Origin: Lachnospiraceae bacterium
GTDB lineage: Bacteria > Bacillota > Clostridia > Lachnospirales > Lachnospiraceae
Direction of reading: 5' to 3'
NCBI GenBank assembly: GCA_017623675.1
Contig: JAGAOO010000040.1
Span: 43,216-107,215, forward strand
Length of the DNA stretch: 64,000 bases
Both the position numbers and the translations under genes were made by a program. The notes below the pieces were generated by a model, which worked only from the letters and a program-made list of their open reading frames with translations, was not told where the DNA came from and searched no databases. This document shows positions 53,341-61,469 of the stretch, piece after piece (within the stretch, counting starts at the first letter, position 1; each line of letters starts with the position of its first letter).

Positions 53341-53958
53341 TCACTTCTCCATCTTAACTGTTTGCTCCAACAGACGCATTTCTGCATCCATATCCAGCAT
53401 TTCATTCCGCATCAGCTTCTGAAACTGCTGTTCAAATGCCACATTCAGGGTTTCTAAGGATTGTTTTGTTTTCTCCTTTAACCGCTTCACCTCTTCCGTC
53501 TGCAGATTGCTTTCCTGAAGCTCCACATATTGGCTTAAAACATTAGAGGCGGTATCCTGATAGTAATCTATAAACTGTCTGGCAAGCTTAATCTTTTCCG
53601 GATGCTGTTCCAAATGCTTAATAATACCTTCTGCAATCCGGTTCAGCCGGTCTGCCTGCTGCCACACCTCCGGATCCTGAATCCGATTCATGGAACGGGC
53701 AATGGAATCAAAATCTTCCTTTGCTTCATTTAATCGGCGATGAAGTTCTTCTCCATCCGGAATGTCTTCTATGTTGATATTTCCGATTTTTTGTCTTGGT
53801 TTTAACAAAAAGGAGAATCCAACATATAGTCCCACCGTTAAAAACAGGACCAAAAAGAAATTCCACTTCAATAGAAAGAGCAAAATCAAAAATCCCGCTC
53901 CTGCCAGCAATGCGACACATATATTTGCCAATGCTTCTCTTCGTTTTTCCTGTTTCAT
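53341..53958 (-). CDS. xpaC: XpaC-family membrane protein
   Basis: 205 residues. Two hydrophobic segments (about 12-28 and 30-48) and a long cytosolic helical domain with YQDTASNVLSQYVELQESNL and EKTKQSLETLNVAFEQQFQKL, the XpaC (5-bromo-4-chloroindolyl phosphate hydrolysis) pattern. The hydrolytic claim is old and weak; the protein is more likely a membrane partner of TelA. It starts one base after the VWA gene stop. Confidence 0.85.
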   Translation of the reverse strand: MKQEKRREALANICVALLAGAGFLILLFLLKWNFFLVLFLTVGLYVGFSFLLKPRQKIGNINIEDIPDGEELHRRLNEAKEDFDSIARSMNRIQDPEVWQQADRLNRIAEGIIKHLEQHPEKIKLARQFIDYYQDTASNVLSQYVELQESNLQTEEVKRLKEKTKQSLETLNVAFEQQFQKLMRNEMLDMDAEMRLLEQTVKMEK

Positions 53959-53959
53959 A

Positions 53960-55597
53960 TCAGTTATAACCTTTCACACTCCTAAACGCTGCCACCAAAT
54001 CCTTGCTTCCGTCAAACACACGGGCATTGGTAAGTTCAGCTAATTCCTCTAACTGCTCCGGTTCAGCAGAGCCGAACATAATGGAAAAGATTGGAATATC
54101 CTTTCCCAATTCTTTATACTGCTGTATAAATTCCTCCTTATGTCCGGTTTCTGAAGCACCATCTGTCATAAGGATAATTGCCGGAGTATAATCTTCTAAG
54201 TTAGAAATTTGAGAAATTTGCCACAGAGCCTCCTCTGCCGCAATATACATATCCGTACCGCCTCCGGGTTCCTCCGCAGCCACCACCTGATATAATTCTT
54301 CCAACTTTTCGGCATTATTGCCCTCACACATATAAGTGCTGATCACCTCATCATCGAAGGCTATAATGATGTTAATTTCCTCCTGTTCTGCCTGTAGCAG
54401 ATTCTGTTCCGCATTTTCCTGAAGCAGCACCTGAGCCATGGCTTCTACCAATTGTGCGTTGCCTTCTCCCTGCATACTTCCGGAATAATCCAGACAGTAC
54501 ATATTTAACGATGGCTTCCGGAAACTGGTCTGATATAAATTCAGGGCTTTCATCAACACCGGCTCCGAAGGCATGGAAATCGGAGATAACACTTTATCCA
54601 CGTTAATGCCCCATTCCGAAGGAAAGTACACCTTGTTTTCTTCTGCCACTCCTTCAAATCCGGTTCTCCGTCCGGTCTTTTGAATCTCATTTTGGACTTC
54701 CTCTGACAACAGATATTCCTGTATCTGTAAGAATGCCTCCTGTTTCTTGGCATCACCATGATCCACATAACCAAGAGGCGAGTCGGCAATGCTTAAACCG
54801 TCATATGGGTATACCACATACAGTGGTTCTTTTCCCTGTTCCACCAAGGTATTATTGGCATCAATAATCAAACATTCATAATTCACCATGGCATCAAAAT
54901 CCCCAGCCAGAAACATTTCCTTTAGCCAGTCGGAGCTGCCGGAGCTTCGGTCGATTCCGGATAACAGACCGGTTATCTTCTCTTTTAATTCCGGGTCATC
55001 CAAGTCAGCTTCGGTCAATCCCTCGCTCTTACCAAGCAAGGCATATAAGAATCCAATATAAGCGCTGGCACCGGAATTAGATTGAGTAGCACTTGTCATA
55101 CAGAACGAAAGCTTTCCACTTTCAATGGCTGTCAGAATGTCACTCACCGAAACATCTTTTCCTACGAAGCCCAATTTCTCTGCCAGGGACTGCTTAATTC
55201 CGAATACCACCGGAGTGGTGGAAATGGATTCATCATATTTGATTAAATGATTGGTATCTCCCAAGGAAAGCCATAGTCCCGACGCCGGCCAGACTGCATC
55301 ATAGTCTGCGGCACCGGACTGCAATTCAGTCATAATATCAACCGAACCTTTATACGTCATTTCAATGGTTACACCGGTTTCCTTTGCACACTGTTCCAGT
55401 ATTTCTCCAAGCTCCTTATTCTCAGAACCGGAAAGAATTCGAATGGTTTCTCCTCCCCCGGAACCCTGATAGATTCCGTCAATAGGGGTGGTGCCTCCCG
55501 ATTCCTGTCCCAATTCCATGCTGCAGCCACTCAAAATACTAAGCAACATCAGGACAACTATGAGTAAGCAGCCCCACTTTTTTATGATTTGTTTCAT
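53960..55597 (-). CDS. Lipoprotein with binding-protein domain fused to VWA domain
   Basis: 545 residues. Lipoprotein signal: basic start, hydrophobic run, LSGC with Cys25. Residues ~48-330 are a periplasmic-binding fold (VWPASGLWLSLG; TQSNSGASAY at 171-180; WGINVDKVL). Residues ~365-545 are a von Willebrand factor A domain with MIDAS CLDYSGSM (Asp370-Ser374), later EEPGGGTDMYIA and ILMTDGASETG. VWA-plus-binding-protein fusions are known in Firmicutes but not characterised. The operon context (XpaC, TelA, a second binding protein) suggests a cell-surface module with a cytosolic TelA partner. Confidence 0.85.
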   Translation of the reverse strand: MKQIIKKWGCLLIVVLMLLSILSGCSMELGQESGGTTPIDGIYQGSGGGETIRILSGSENKELGEILEQCAKETGVTIEMTYKGSVDIMTELQSGAADYDAVWPASGLWLSLGDTNHLIKYDESISTTPVVFGIKQSLAEKLGFVGKDVSVSDILTAIESGKLSFCMTSATQSNSGASAYIGFLYALLGKSEGLTEADLDDPELKEKITGLLSGIDRSSGSSDWLKEMFLAGDFDAMVNYECLIIDANNTLVEQGKEPLYVVYPYDGLSIADSPLGYVDHGDAKKQEAFLQIQEYLLSEEVQNEIQKTGRRTGFEGVAEENKVYFPSEWGINVDKVLSPISMPSEPVLMKALNLYQTSFRKPSLNMYCLDYSGSMQGEGNAQLVEAMAQVLLQENAEQNLLQAEQEEINIIIAFDDEVISTYMCEGNNAEKLEELYQVVAAEEPGGGTDMYIAAEEALWQISQISNLEDYTPAIILMTDGASETGHKEEFIQQYKELGKDIPIFSIMFGSAEPEQLEELAELTNARVFDGSKDLVAAFRSVKGYN

Positions 55598-55634
55598 GTT
55601 CCATACACCTCCGTATTACAGAATTCATACCTTT

Positions 55635-56546
55635 CTATAAAATCTTCTTCTTTTTAAAGATGATGATACACACAACAATTACAACCAAACTTAACACAAC
55701 CACTCCCGGATATCCCCGTTCTAACTCCGGCATATTGTGAAAGTTCATTCCATACCAGCCGGTTATCAAGGTCAAGGGAAAGAATATTGTGGAAATCACA
55801 GTTAAGAACTGCATGTTTTTATTCTGTTCCGCATCTACCTGTGCCTGATACGCATCCCGTACCTGCTGTGCATATGCCAGCAGATGATTGGTTTTCCCCA
55901 TCAGCCGGTCTGCCCGGTCCGCAATAATTCCAAAATATTTGACCTGTTTTTTAGAAAAGAAATGGCTTTCGTTTTCTTCCATTTCTTTTCCCATATCCAT
56001 TAGCTGGTCGTAATAACCATTTAACGTTAACAGCTCTTTTCGTATGGGCATAATTTCCGTCTGAAAGCCTTGTGTATTCCCATCCAACACCCGTTCTTCT
56101 AATGCCATAAGCTGTCTTTCATATTGTCCCAGCATCTCCAAATCCTTGCTGATAATCTGACTGATGAAATGATATATAAACTGTTCCTTTGTCATTTTCT
56201 GTCCCTGCTTCCTGTTTTGGATTCGCCGGACAATTCTCCTTGCATAATCATCATTTTCTACTATTACAATGTGTCGCTCATTGATAAAAAATAATATCCT
56301 GTGATGTGCCTCCTGCATCCGTATCAGCTTTGGAATATATAGGGAACCTGCCAAACATTCCTGTTGGGATTCCAGCTTACAAAATCCGATTTCGGACAGA
56401 CTGATTTCTCCTTCATATATCATTCCTGCCAGTTTCATTGCTTCCGGTGCCTGCTTGGCATCGGTCAAGAATAATGCAGATTGTCCTTCCTCCGGCTCAG
56501 TTGTTTCCATTTCCTTTAGGGCTTCTCCCAATGCCATGACAATCAT
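55635..56546 (-). CDS. corA: CorA-family divalent metal transporter
   Basis: 303 residues. Cytosolic N-domain, long coiled stalk (about 165-245) and two C-terminal helices with the GMN signature (YGMNFHNMPEL), the Mg2+ selectivity motif. The first helix is after FLTVISTIFFPLTLITGWYG. The N-domain is shorter and less standard than in CorA of E. coli. It overlaps ppk1 by 4 bp, so translational coupling of a Mg2+ transporter and a Mg2+-polyphosphate enzyme is notable. Confidence 0.9.
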   Translation of the reverse strand: MIVMALGEALKEMETTEPEEGQSALFLTDAKQAPEAMKLAGMIYEGEISLSEIGFCKLESQQECLAGSLYIPKLIRMQEAHHRILFFINERHIVIVENDDYARRIVRRIQNRKQGQKMTKEQFIYHFISQIISKDLEMLGQYERQLMALEERVLDGNTQGFQTEIMPIRKELLTLNGYYDQLMDMGKEMEENESHFFSKKQVKYFGIIADRADRLMGKTNHLLAYAQQVRDAYQAQVDAEQNKNMQFLTVISTIFFPLTLITGWYGMNFHNMPELERGYPGVVVLSLVVIVVCIIIFKKKKIL

Positions 56547-58600
56547 GAATGCTTCTCCTGTAAATATGCCTGTGCATAAAAATTCTCCTGTGAATTCAAA
56601 GGTGCATCCTCTGCATGTATCCGAATATAGGAACCGTCCGGCTGCATAAGTCTTGCCTGCTGGTTATCATAGAGCATAGTCTGGAACATTTCCTTCACTC
56701 GTTTTTGCAACCGCTCATCATAGATTGGAGCCGCCACCTCAACCCGGTGAATGGTGTTACGGGTCATGAAATCCGCAGATGCAATGTATATCTTTTCCCG
56801 TTCTTCTGTGCCGAATATATAGATCCGGGAATGTTCTAAAAATCGTCCTACAATACTAATCACCCGGATATTCTCTGTCATTCCCTCAACACCCGGAATC
56901 AGACAGCAAATTCCCCGGACAATCAGGTCAATTTTTACACCGGCTTTCGATGCAGCAATCAATCGGTCAATAATCTTCTTATCCGTCAGGGAATTAATCT
57001 TCACTCCGATATAGGTTGCTTCTCCCAACTGGGCATGACGAATTTCCTCCTCAATCATTTCCAGCACTTTGTTTTGCAGACACTTTGGAGCAACCAGCAA
57101 GTCATGGGTTTCTTCTACCGTTTCTCCCTTTGCCAATGCCTGAAATACCATAGCAGCTTCCTGTCCGATTCTCTGATTATGGGTCATCAATGACAAATCC
57201 GTATACAGACGTGAGGTTTTCTCATTATAATTACCGGTACCAATCTGGGTATAGTACTCTGCCTGACCTTCTTCATTCTTCCGGATAATCAGGCACATTT
57301 TGGAATGTACCTTGTATCCATCCAATCCGTAAATCACCTGACAGCCTGCTGCTTCTAACCGTCTTGACCATTCGATATTATTCTCTTCATCAAACCGTGC
57401 CTTTAACTCTACCAGCACCAGTACATCTTTTCCGTTTTCCGCAGCTTCAATTAATGCTTCCACCACCTTGCTCTGCCTTGCCACCCGGTAAAGGGTCATC
57501 TTAATAGCGATTACAGATTCATCATTTGCCGCCTCCCGCAGCATTTCCAAAAATGGCTTCATACTGTCATAAGGATAGGACAATAGCTTATCCTGTTCCT
57601 TAATCTGTGGCAAAATTGGCATATCACTTTCAAATTGCGGAGATTTTTGCGGAATCCGCTTTTCATAAAACAGCTCCGGCACCCGTCTTAGGATATCCTG
57701 AATCTGGAACAGGAAAGACATCTCAAGAGGAGTATCATTCCGAAATACATATTCGCTTTTCACCCCTAAATACTGACACAGGGTATCAATAATCTCACCG
57801 TCCAAATCTCTGGACAGCTCCAACCGAACAGGGGACAACCGCTTCCGCTTCTTAATCAGTGCCGCCATAAATTCCCGGTAATCCAAGTCCTCGTCATTCA
57901 TGGAATCCGTATCAATATCTGCATTTCTGGTTACACGAATCAAGGATTTTGCTTTCACATGATACCCCTTGAATACCTTTGGCATAAAGTGCAGCAGTAA
58001 TTCTTCTGACAGCATATAGGTTCCTTCTTCGTAAGGCACAGCAATCAGGCGCGGAAACACACTGGAGGTACAAGGAATAATTCCCAGCTTTTCCTTTCCA
58101 CTTTTCCCTTCCAGTACAGCGACTGCATAGATTTCCCGATTTTTTAAAAATGGAAATGGCTGTTTTTTACCTACCATGGTAGGTGCCAGCAAAGGTGCGA
58201 TTTCCTCATCGTAATAGGCTTCTAATTCTTCACTTTTTTTCTTGTCTATTTTATGAAAATCTACTAATCGAATCCCATGTGTCTCCAACTGTTCCATCAA
58301 CTGTTCATAGACAGCATCTTTCCTGTGATTCAGCACATTTACCTGCTTCAGAATAGCCGCCACCTGTTCCTTCGGGGTCATATTGGACTTGTTATCCTTA
58401 ACGTTAGGTGATAACAACATCTGGTCTACCAAAGACCCTACCCGAACCATAAAAAATTCATCTAAATTACTTTGATAGATAGAAATAAATGATAGTCTTT
58501 CACAAAGCGGAACCGTCTCGCTCTCCGCCTCTTCCAGTACCCGTTCATTGAATTTCAACCAGGATAATTCCCGGTTCATATATATTTTCGTATCTGCCAT
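56543..58600 (-). CDS. ppk1: Polyphosphate kinase 1
   Basis: 685 residues, full-length Ppk1. ELSWLKFNERVLEEA at the N-terminus, LNHRKDAVYEQLMEQLETHG, and catalytic phospholipase-D-like half with KVHSKMCLIIR (first phospho-His) and TQIGTGNYNEKTSRLYTDLSLM, later IDLIVRGICCLIPGVEGM. It makes polyphosphate from ATP. AAAGGAG precedes the ATG. First gene of the ppk1-corA-VWA-xpaC-PBP-telA run. Confidence 0.95.
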   Translation of the reverse strand: MADTKIYMNRELSWLKFNERVLEEAESETVPLCERLSFISIYQSNLDEFFMVRVGSLVDQMLLSPNVKDNKSNMTPKEQVAAILKQVNVLNHRKDAVYEQLMEQLETHGIRLVDFHKIDKKKSEELEAYYDEEIAPLLAPTMVGKKQPFPFLKNREIYAVAVLEGKSGKEKLGIIPCTSSVFPRLIAVPYEEGTYMLSEELLLHFMPKVFKGYHVKAKSLIRVTRNADIDTDSMNDEDLDYREFMAALIKKRKRLSPVRLELSRDLDGEIIDTLCQYLGVKSEYVFRNDTPLEMSFLFQIQDILRRVPELFYEKRIPQKSPQFESDMPILPQIKEQDKLLSYPYDSMKPFLEMLREAANDESVIAIKMTLYRVARQSKVVEALIEAAENGKDVLVLVELKARFDEENNIEWSRRLEAAGCQVIYGLDGYKVHSKMCLIIRKNEEGQAEYYTQIGTGNYNEKTSRLYTDLSLMTHNQRIGQEAAMVFQALAKGETVEETHDLLVAPKCLQNKVLEMIEEEIRHAQLGEATYIGVKINSLTDKKIIDRLIAASKAGVKIDLIVRGICCLIPGVEGMTENIRVISIVGRFLEHSRIYIFGTEEREKIYIASADFMTRNTIHRVEVAAPIYDERLQKRVKEMFQTMLYDNQQARLMQPDGSYIRIHAEDAPLNSQENFYAQAYLQEKHS

Positions 58601-58704
58601 AATCCTTTTCTCTCCTTTGTTTAGCTTTGGTCTTTCAGTTTAATACCTTGATGTAAAATCAATAAGTTTCTTATGTGAATTCTGTGTAAAATTAGTCTGT
58701 CAAG

Positions 58705-58734
58705 TTGCTTAACAGGAATGGTCTGTGATATACT
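58705..58734 (+). promoter_or_regulatory. Putative sigma-A promoter of the HD gene
   Basis: TTGCTT (58705-58710), 18-bp spacer, TATACT (58729-58734), about 50 bp before the HD gene start. Confidence 0.5.
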
Positions 58735-58783
58735 GAAGCATACTTATTTTTGAAAATGTAAATCCAATGGGAACAGGAGTAAT

Positions 58784-59443
58784 ATGAAAATAACATTTGA
58801 TGATATTCAAAAAAACGAAGCCATTCGTACTTATATTCAAAAGGCTGACGAATCACTGATTGCATTAGGTTATACGGAGCATAGCTTCACCCATGTTATG
58901 AGAGTTGCCAAGCTGGCAAGTGAAATTCTCTTAACCCTTGGGTATTCTGAACGGGAAGCAGAGCTGGCACAGATTGCCGGCTATCTCCATGACATCGGCA
59001 ATGTCATTAATCGGGTGGATCATGCCCAGTCCGGTGCTGTTATGGCATTCCGTATTCTGGATAAAATGGGAGCAGACCCGGAGGACATTGCTACCATCAT
59101 CACCGCCATTGGCAATCATGATGAAGCAACTGCCTATCCGGTCAATCCAATTGCCGCCGCTTTAATTCTGGGTGACAAAACAGATGTCCGCTATACCAGA
59201 GTCCGCAATCAGGACTTTGCAAGCTTCGACATTCATGACAGGGTGAATTATTCTGTACGGGAAAGTCAGGTGAAAGTTGTAAAAGATTCTCATATTGAGC
59301 TGGATTTGAAAATAGACACCAACATCTGTGCAGTTATGGATTATTTTGAAATCTTCCTGAACCGAATGATTCTTTGTCGAAAAGCGGCCGAGAAATTAGG
59401 TGTGGAATTCTGGCTGTATATCAATGGACAGCGATTGATTTAA
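58784..59443 (+). CDS. HD-domain phosphohydrolase
   Basis: 219 residues. HD motif: HSFTHVMRVAKLASEILL (first His), AGYLHDIGNVINRVDHAQSG with the HD pair near 70, then IITAIGNHDEAT and LILGDKTDVRYTRVR with the last Asp. It probably hydrolyses a nucleotide or cyclic nucleotide; substrate unknown. The 3' end is duplicated in part 1.3 kb downstream, beyond the Abi gene. Confidence 0.9.
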   Translation: MKITFDDIQKNEAIRTYIQKADESLIALGYTEHSFTHVMRVAKLASEILLTLGYSEREAELAQIAGYLHDIGNVINRVDHAQSGAVMAFRILDKMGADPEDIATIITAIGNHDEATAYPVNPIAAALILGDKTDVRYTRVRNQDFASFDIHDRVNYSVRESQVKVVKDSHIELDLKIDTNICAVMDYFEIFLNRMILCRKAAEKLGVEFWLYINGQRLI

Positions 59444-59512
59444 TATCATCTGTTACTCATTGTCCCAACATAAATATACGTATATCCCATCTGCATTTCA
59501 ATTACATTCTTC

Positions 59513-59541
59513 TTGTTTCGAACATTTGTTTTTGTTATAAT
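59513..59541 (+). promoter_or_regulatory. Strong sigma-A promoter of the Abi transcript
   Basis: TTGTTT (59513-59518), exactly 17 bp, perfect TATAAT (59536-59541). The start would be near 59548, giving a leader of about 150 nt before the Abi start codon. Confidence 0.75.
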
Positions 59542-59612
59542 CATTTAATGAGTTGCATATCATATTATCACTACCAAAAAGCATTTGACATTCTGTCCAG
59601 AATGACTTATAC

Positions 59613-59680
59613 TTTCCGTAGTGAATGAGTTACGGAAACTTGAGAAGCCCGTAACCCGGGCGGCTCCTGCGGGGGCCGTC
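59613..59680 (+). ncRNA. GC-rich structured RNA in the Abi leader
   Basis: Three hairpins in 68 nt: TTTCCGTA/TACGGAAA (59613-59620/59631-59638, 10-nt loop); GCCCG/CGGGC (59647-59651/59657-59661); CGGCTCC/GGGGCCG with one G-U (59661-59667/59672-59678), then TCTTGTTATTTAT. Hairpins 2 and 3 share C59661, and longer pairing of 59659-59660 with 59679-59680 would compete with hairpin 2. The block is far more GC-rich than its surroundings. It may be a small regulatory RNA, an attenuator or an RNA antitoxin for the adjoining HEPN protein. Confidence 0.6.
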
Positions 59681-59700
59681 TTGTTATTTATGGAGGTTTT

Positions 59701-60630
59701 ATGGCTAATAATTTACAAAAGAAACCATTTTTAGATTATCAGGCTCAAATTAAATATTTAAAACAAAAGCAGTTAGTTATTCCTGATGATGCTTCTGCAA
59801 TATCGTCACTTGAAAAAATCAGTTACTATGCTCTTGTTAATGGATATAAGGATATTTTCAAGAATCCGGTTACAAACAATTTTTATCCCGGTACAACCTT
59901 TGATGATATCTATAATTTATATCTGTTTGATGCCGAATTAAGAGAGGTTTTCTTGAAGTATATATTAATTTTTGAGAAGCATGTAAAATCATCCATTTCT
60001 TATCACTTTAGTAATACATATGGCAACGGCATTGCTTTTTATCAGGATATCAACAATTACGACTATGGTAATAACATATCAGACGTGCAATACCTTTTCC
60101 GCAAGATGAATAGTAAGATTAATGGTCGTCATCCATCCCCACAGGTCGCACATTATATAAACACTTATCAAGATGTACCTTTGTGGGTTCTTACAACAGA
60201 CCTAACTATTGGTGAAACCGCCAGTATGTATAGATATTTAAAAGGACATTGTAAAACCCTTGTGTGCGACGACTTCCATCATATTGGTAGAAATGAACTT
60301 GGAAAAATGCTGGTTATCCTTACTAAATATCGCAATATTTGTGCCCATGGCAATCGTTTATTCAACGCCAAAACCCAGGATTCCATTCCCGACCTCATTG
60401 CTCACAAAAAATTGCATATTCCAAAAGTAAATTCAAGGTATCAGTATGGAAAATCTGATTTATTCGCAACAGTAATTTCGTTAAAATATTTGCTTGATGC
60501 TGCAGACTTCCGACTGTTTTATTATGAATTAAAGAAGATTTTCAAAAAGTATAATCCTTCCGATAAAACCTTAGAATTAATGGGATTTCCGTCTAATTGG
60601 ATGTCCATATTACGAATCAAAGTATATTAA
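59701..60630 (+). CDS. Abi-family (Abi_2/AbiD-AbiF-like) HEPN protein
   Basis: 309 residues. The N-terminus KPFLDYQAQIKYLKQKQLVI and SYYALVNGYKDIFKN, FEKHVKSSISYHFSNTYG (91-108) and the HEPN RNase motif R-x4-H in KYRNICAHGNRLFN (Arg211, His216) are the pattern of Abi_2 abortive-infection proteins. Such proteins are expected to cleave RNA on phage infection and stop growth. GGAGG stands before the ATG. Base composition is AT-rich compared with the neighbours, and it is flanked by copies of the HD gene end, which points to a recent insertion. Confidence 0.85.
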   Translation: MANNLQKKPFLDYQAQIKYLKQKQLVIPDDASAISSLEKISYYALVNGYKDIFKNPVTNNFYPGTTFDDIYNLYLFDAELREVFLKYILIFEKHVKSSISYHFSNTYGNGIAFYQDINNYDYGNNISDVQYLFRKMNSKINGRHPSPQVAHYINTYQDVPLWVLTTDLTIGETASMYRYLKGHCKTLVCDDFHHIGRNELGKMLVILTKYRNICAHGNRLFNAKTQDSIPDLIAHKKLHIPKVNSRYQYGKSDLFATVISLKYLLDAADFRLFYYELKKIFKKYNPSDKTLELMGFPSNWMSILRIKVY

Positions 60631-60691
60631 AAACGGTACTATCCACAATTCTTATCCTGTCACCTCCTCCCTTTACCCTGTCACCTATCTC

Positions 60692-60759
60692 TCCGGTCAA
60701 TCCAATTGCCACCGCTTTAATTCTGGATTATATCAACGGGCAACGATTGATTTAATATC
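60692..60759 (+). pseudogene. Remnant copy of the HD gene 3' end
   Basis: Bases 60692-60725 match 59137-59170 inside the HD gene with one change; 60729-60759 match 59417-59447 (the HD gene end and following bases) with three changes. The two pieces are joined in frame with a ~240-bp internal deletion and encode PVNPIATALIL and YINGQRLI-stop. The differences at the end are silent, so it once was a coding copy. Confidence 0.85.
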
Positions 60760-60768
60760 TTACATCTT

Positions 60769-61203
60769 TTATAGGAATTTCTGCATGTCCTTTTCTAAGT
60801 CCTCTTCCAGCTTTATTAATTTCTTTGCAATATCCTTTGACTGCTCATCTGCTGCCTTATATTGATTCAAATACTGATTCAAGGTTTTTACCCCCATATT
60901 GCAACCATCTGTCATCAACTCAGCAATTGTAGCATCCGAAGTATCAAAGGTTAGCTTTACTTTGGTTTTCATCCATGACATACCCTTGGCAATAAGGGTA
61001 GGTTCTTTTCCATCATCATGATATCTTCCCAAAAGATTCTGCAGCTTCGCTTTCAGTTCTTCATGCTTGTCCTTGCATTGGCTCAAAGCATCCTTCAGTT
61101 CTGTATTCTGCACATATGGCAGTACCTCATCAATGGATTCTACTCCCATGCTAACACCTGCATCACATTCCCGGAGCAGGCGAATGGTATCCGGTTCAAT
61201 CAT
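60769..61203 (-). CDS. Small ferritin-like helical hypothetical protein
   Basis: 144 residues, all helical. Two repeated halves start with DAGVSMGVESIDEVLPYVQN and DGCNMGVKTLNQYLNQYKAA, with a four-helix-bundle pattern like the DUF2383/ferritin-like group. AAGGAGGTCATAAA precedes the ATG. No metal-site residues are certain. Function unknown. Confidence 0.7.
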   Translation of the reverse strand: MIEPDTIRLLRECDAGVSMGVESIDEVLPYVQNTELKDALSQCKDKHEELKAKLQNLLGRYHDDGKEPTLIAKGMSWMKTKVKLTFDTSDATIAELMTDGCNMGVKTLNQYLNQYKAADEQSKDIAKKLIKLEEDLEKDMQKFL

Positions 61204-61371
61204 TTTATGACCTCCTTATAATGGAATATAAGGATAGTATTGCCGGATTTCCTTTTTTTATTAGTGTGTCTTCTTTTTTGAATCAATCCGCTCTATAGAA
61301 CATTCTTCCGATGTGGAACCAAAGTAGAAACTAATCAGTCTTTGATACATTGAATATCCGGCATAAAAAAT

Positions 61372-61411
61372 GAGCTTTTATATCAAAGATTATCCTCTGA
61401 TATAAAAGCTC
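61372..61411 (-). terminator. Strong terminator of the large flagellin gene
   Basis: A perfect 14-bp stem (61372-61385/61398-61411) with a 12-nt loop, followed on the minus strand by ATTTTTTATG. It lies about 60 bp after the flagellin stop. Confidence 0.9.
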
Positions 61412-61469
61412 TCACTTAGCCTTCTATTTCTATATTGATTCATAATTTCTATTTCAGTTCTGTCTCATT

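Noticed and set aside
59441-60760. Integrase-type attachment sites around the Abi gene
   Set aside because: The flanking match is a piece of HD coding sequence with silent changes, and no integrase or tRNA is near; homologous replacement fits better.
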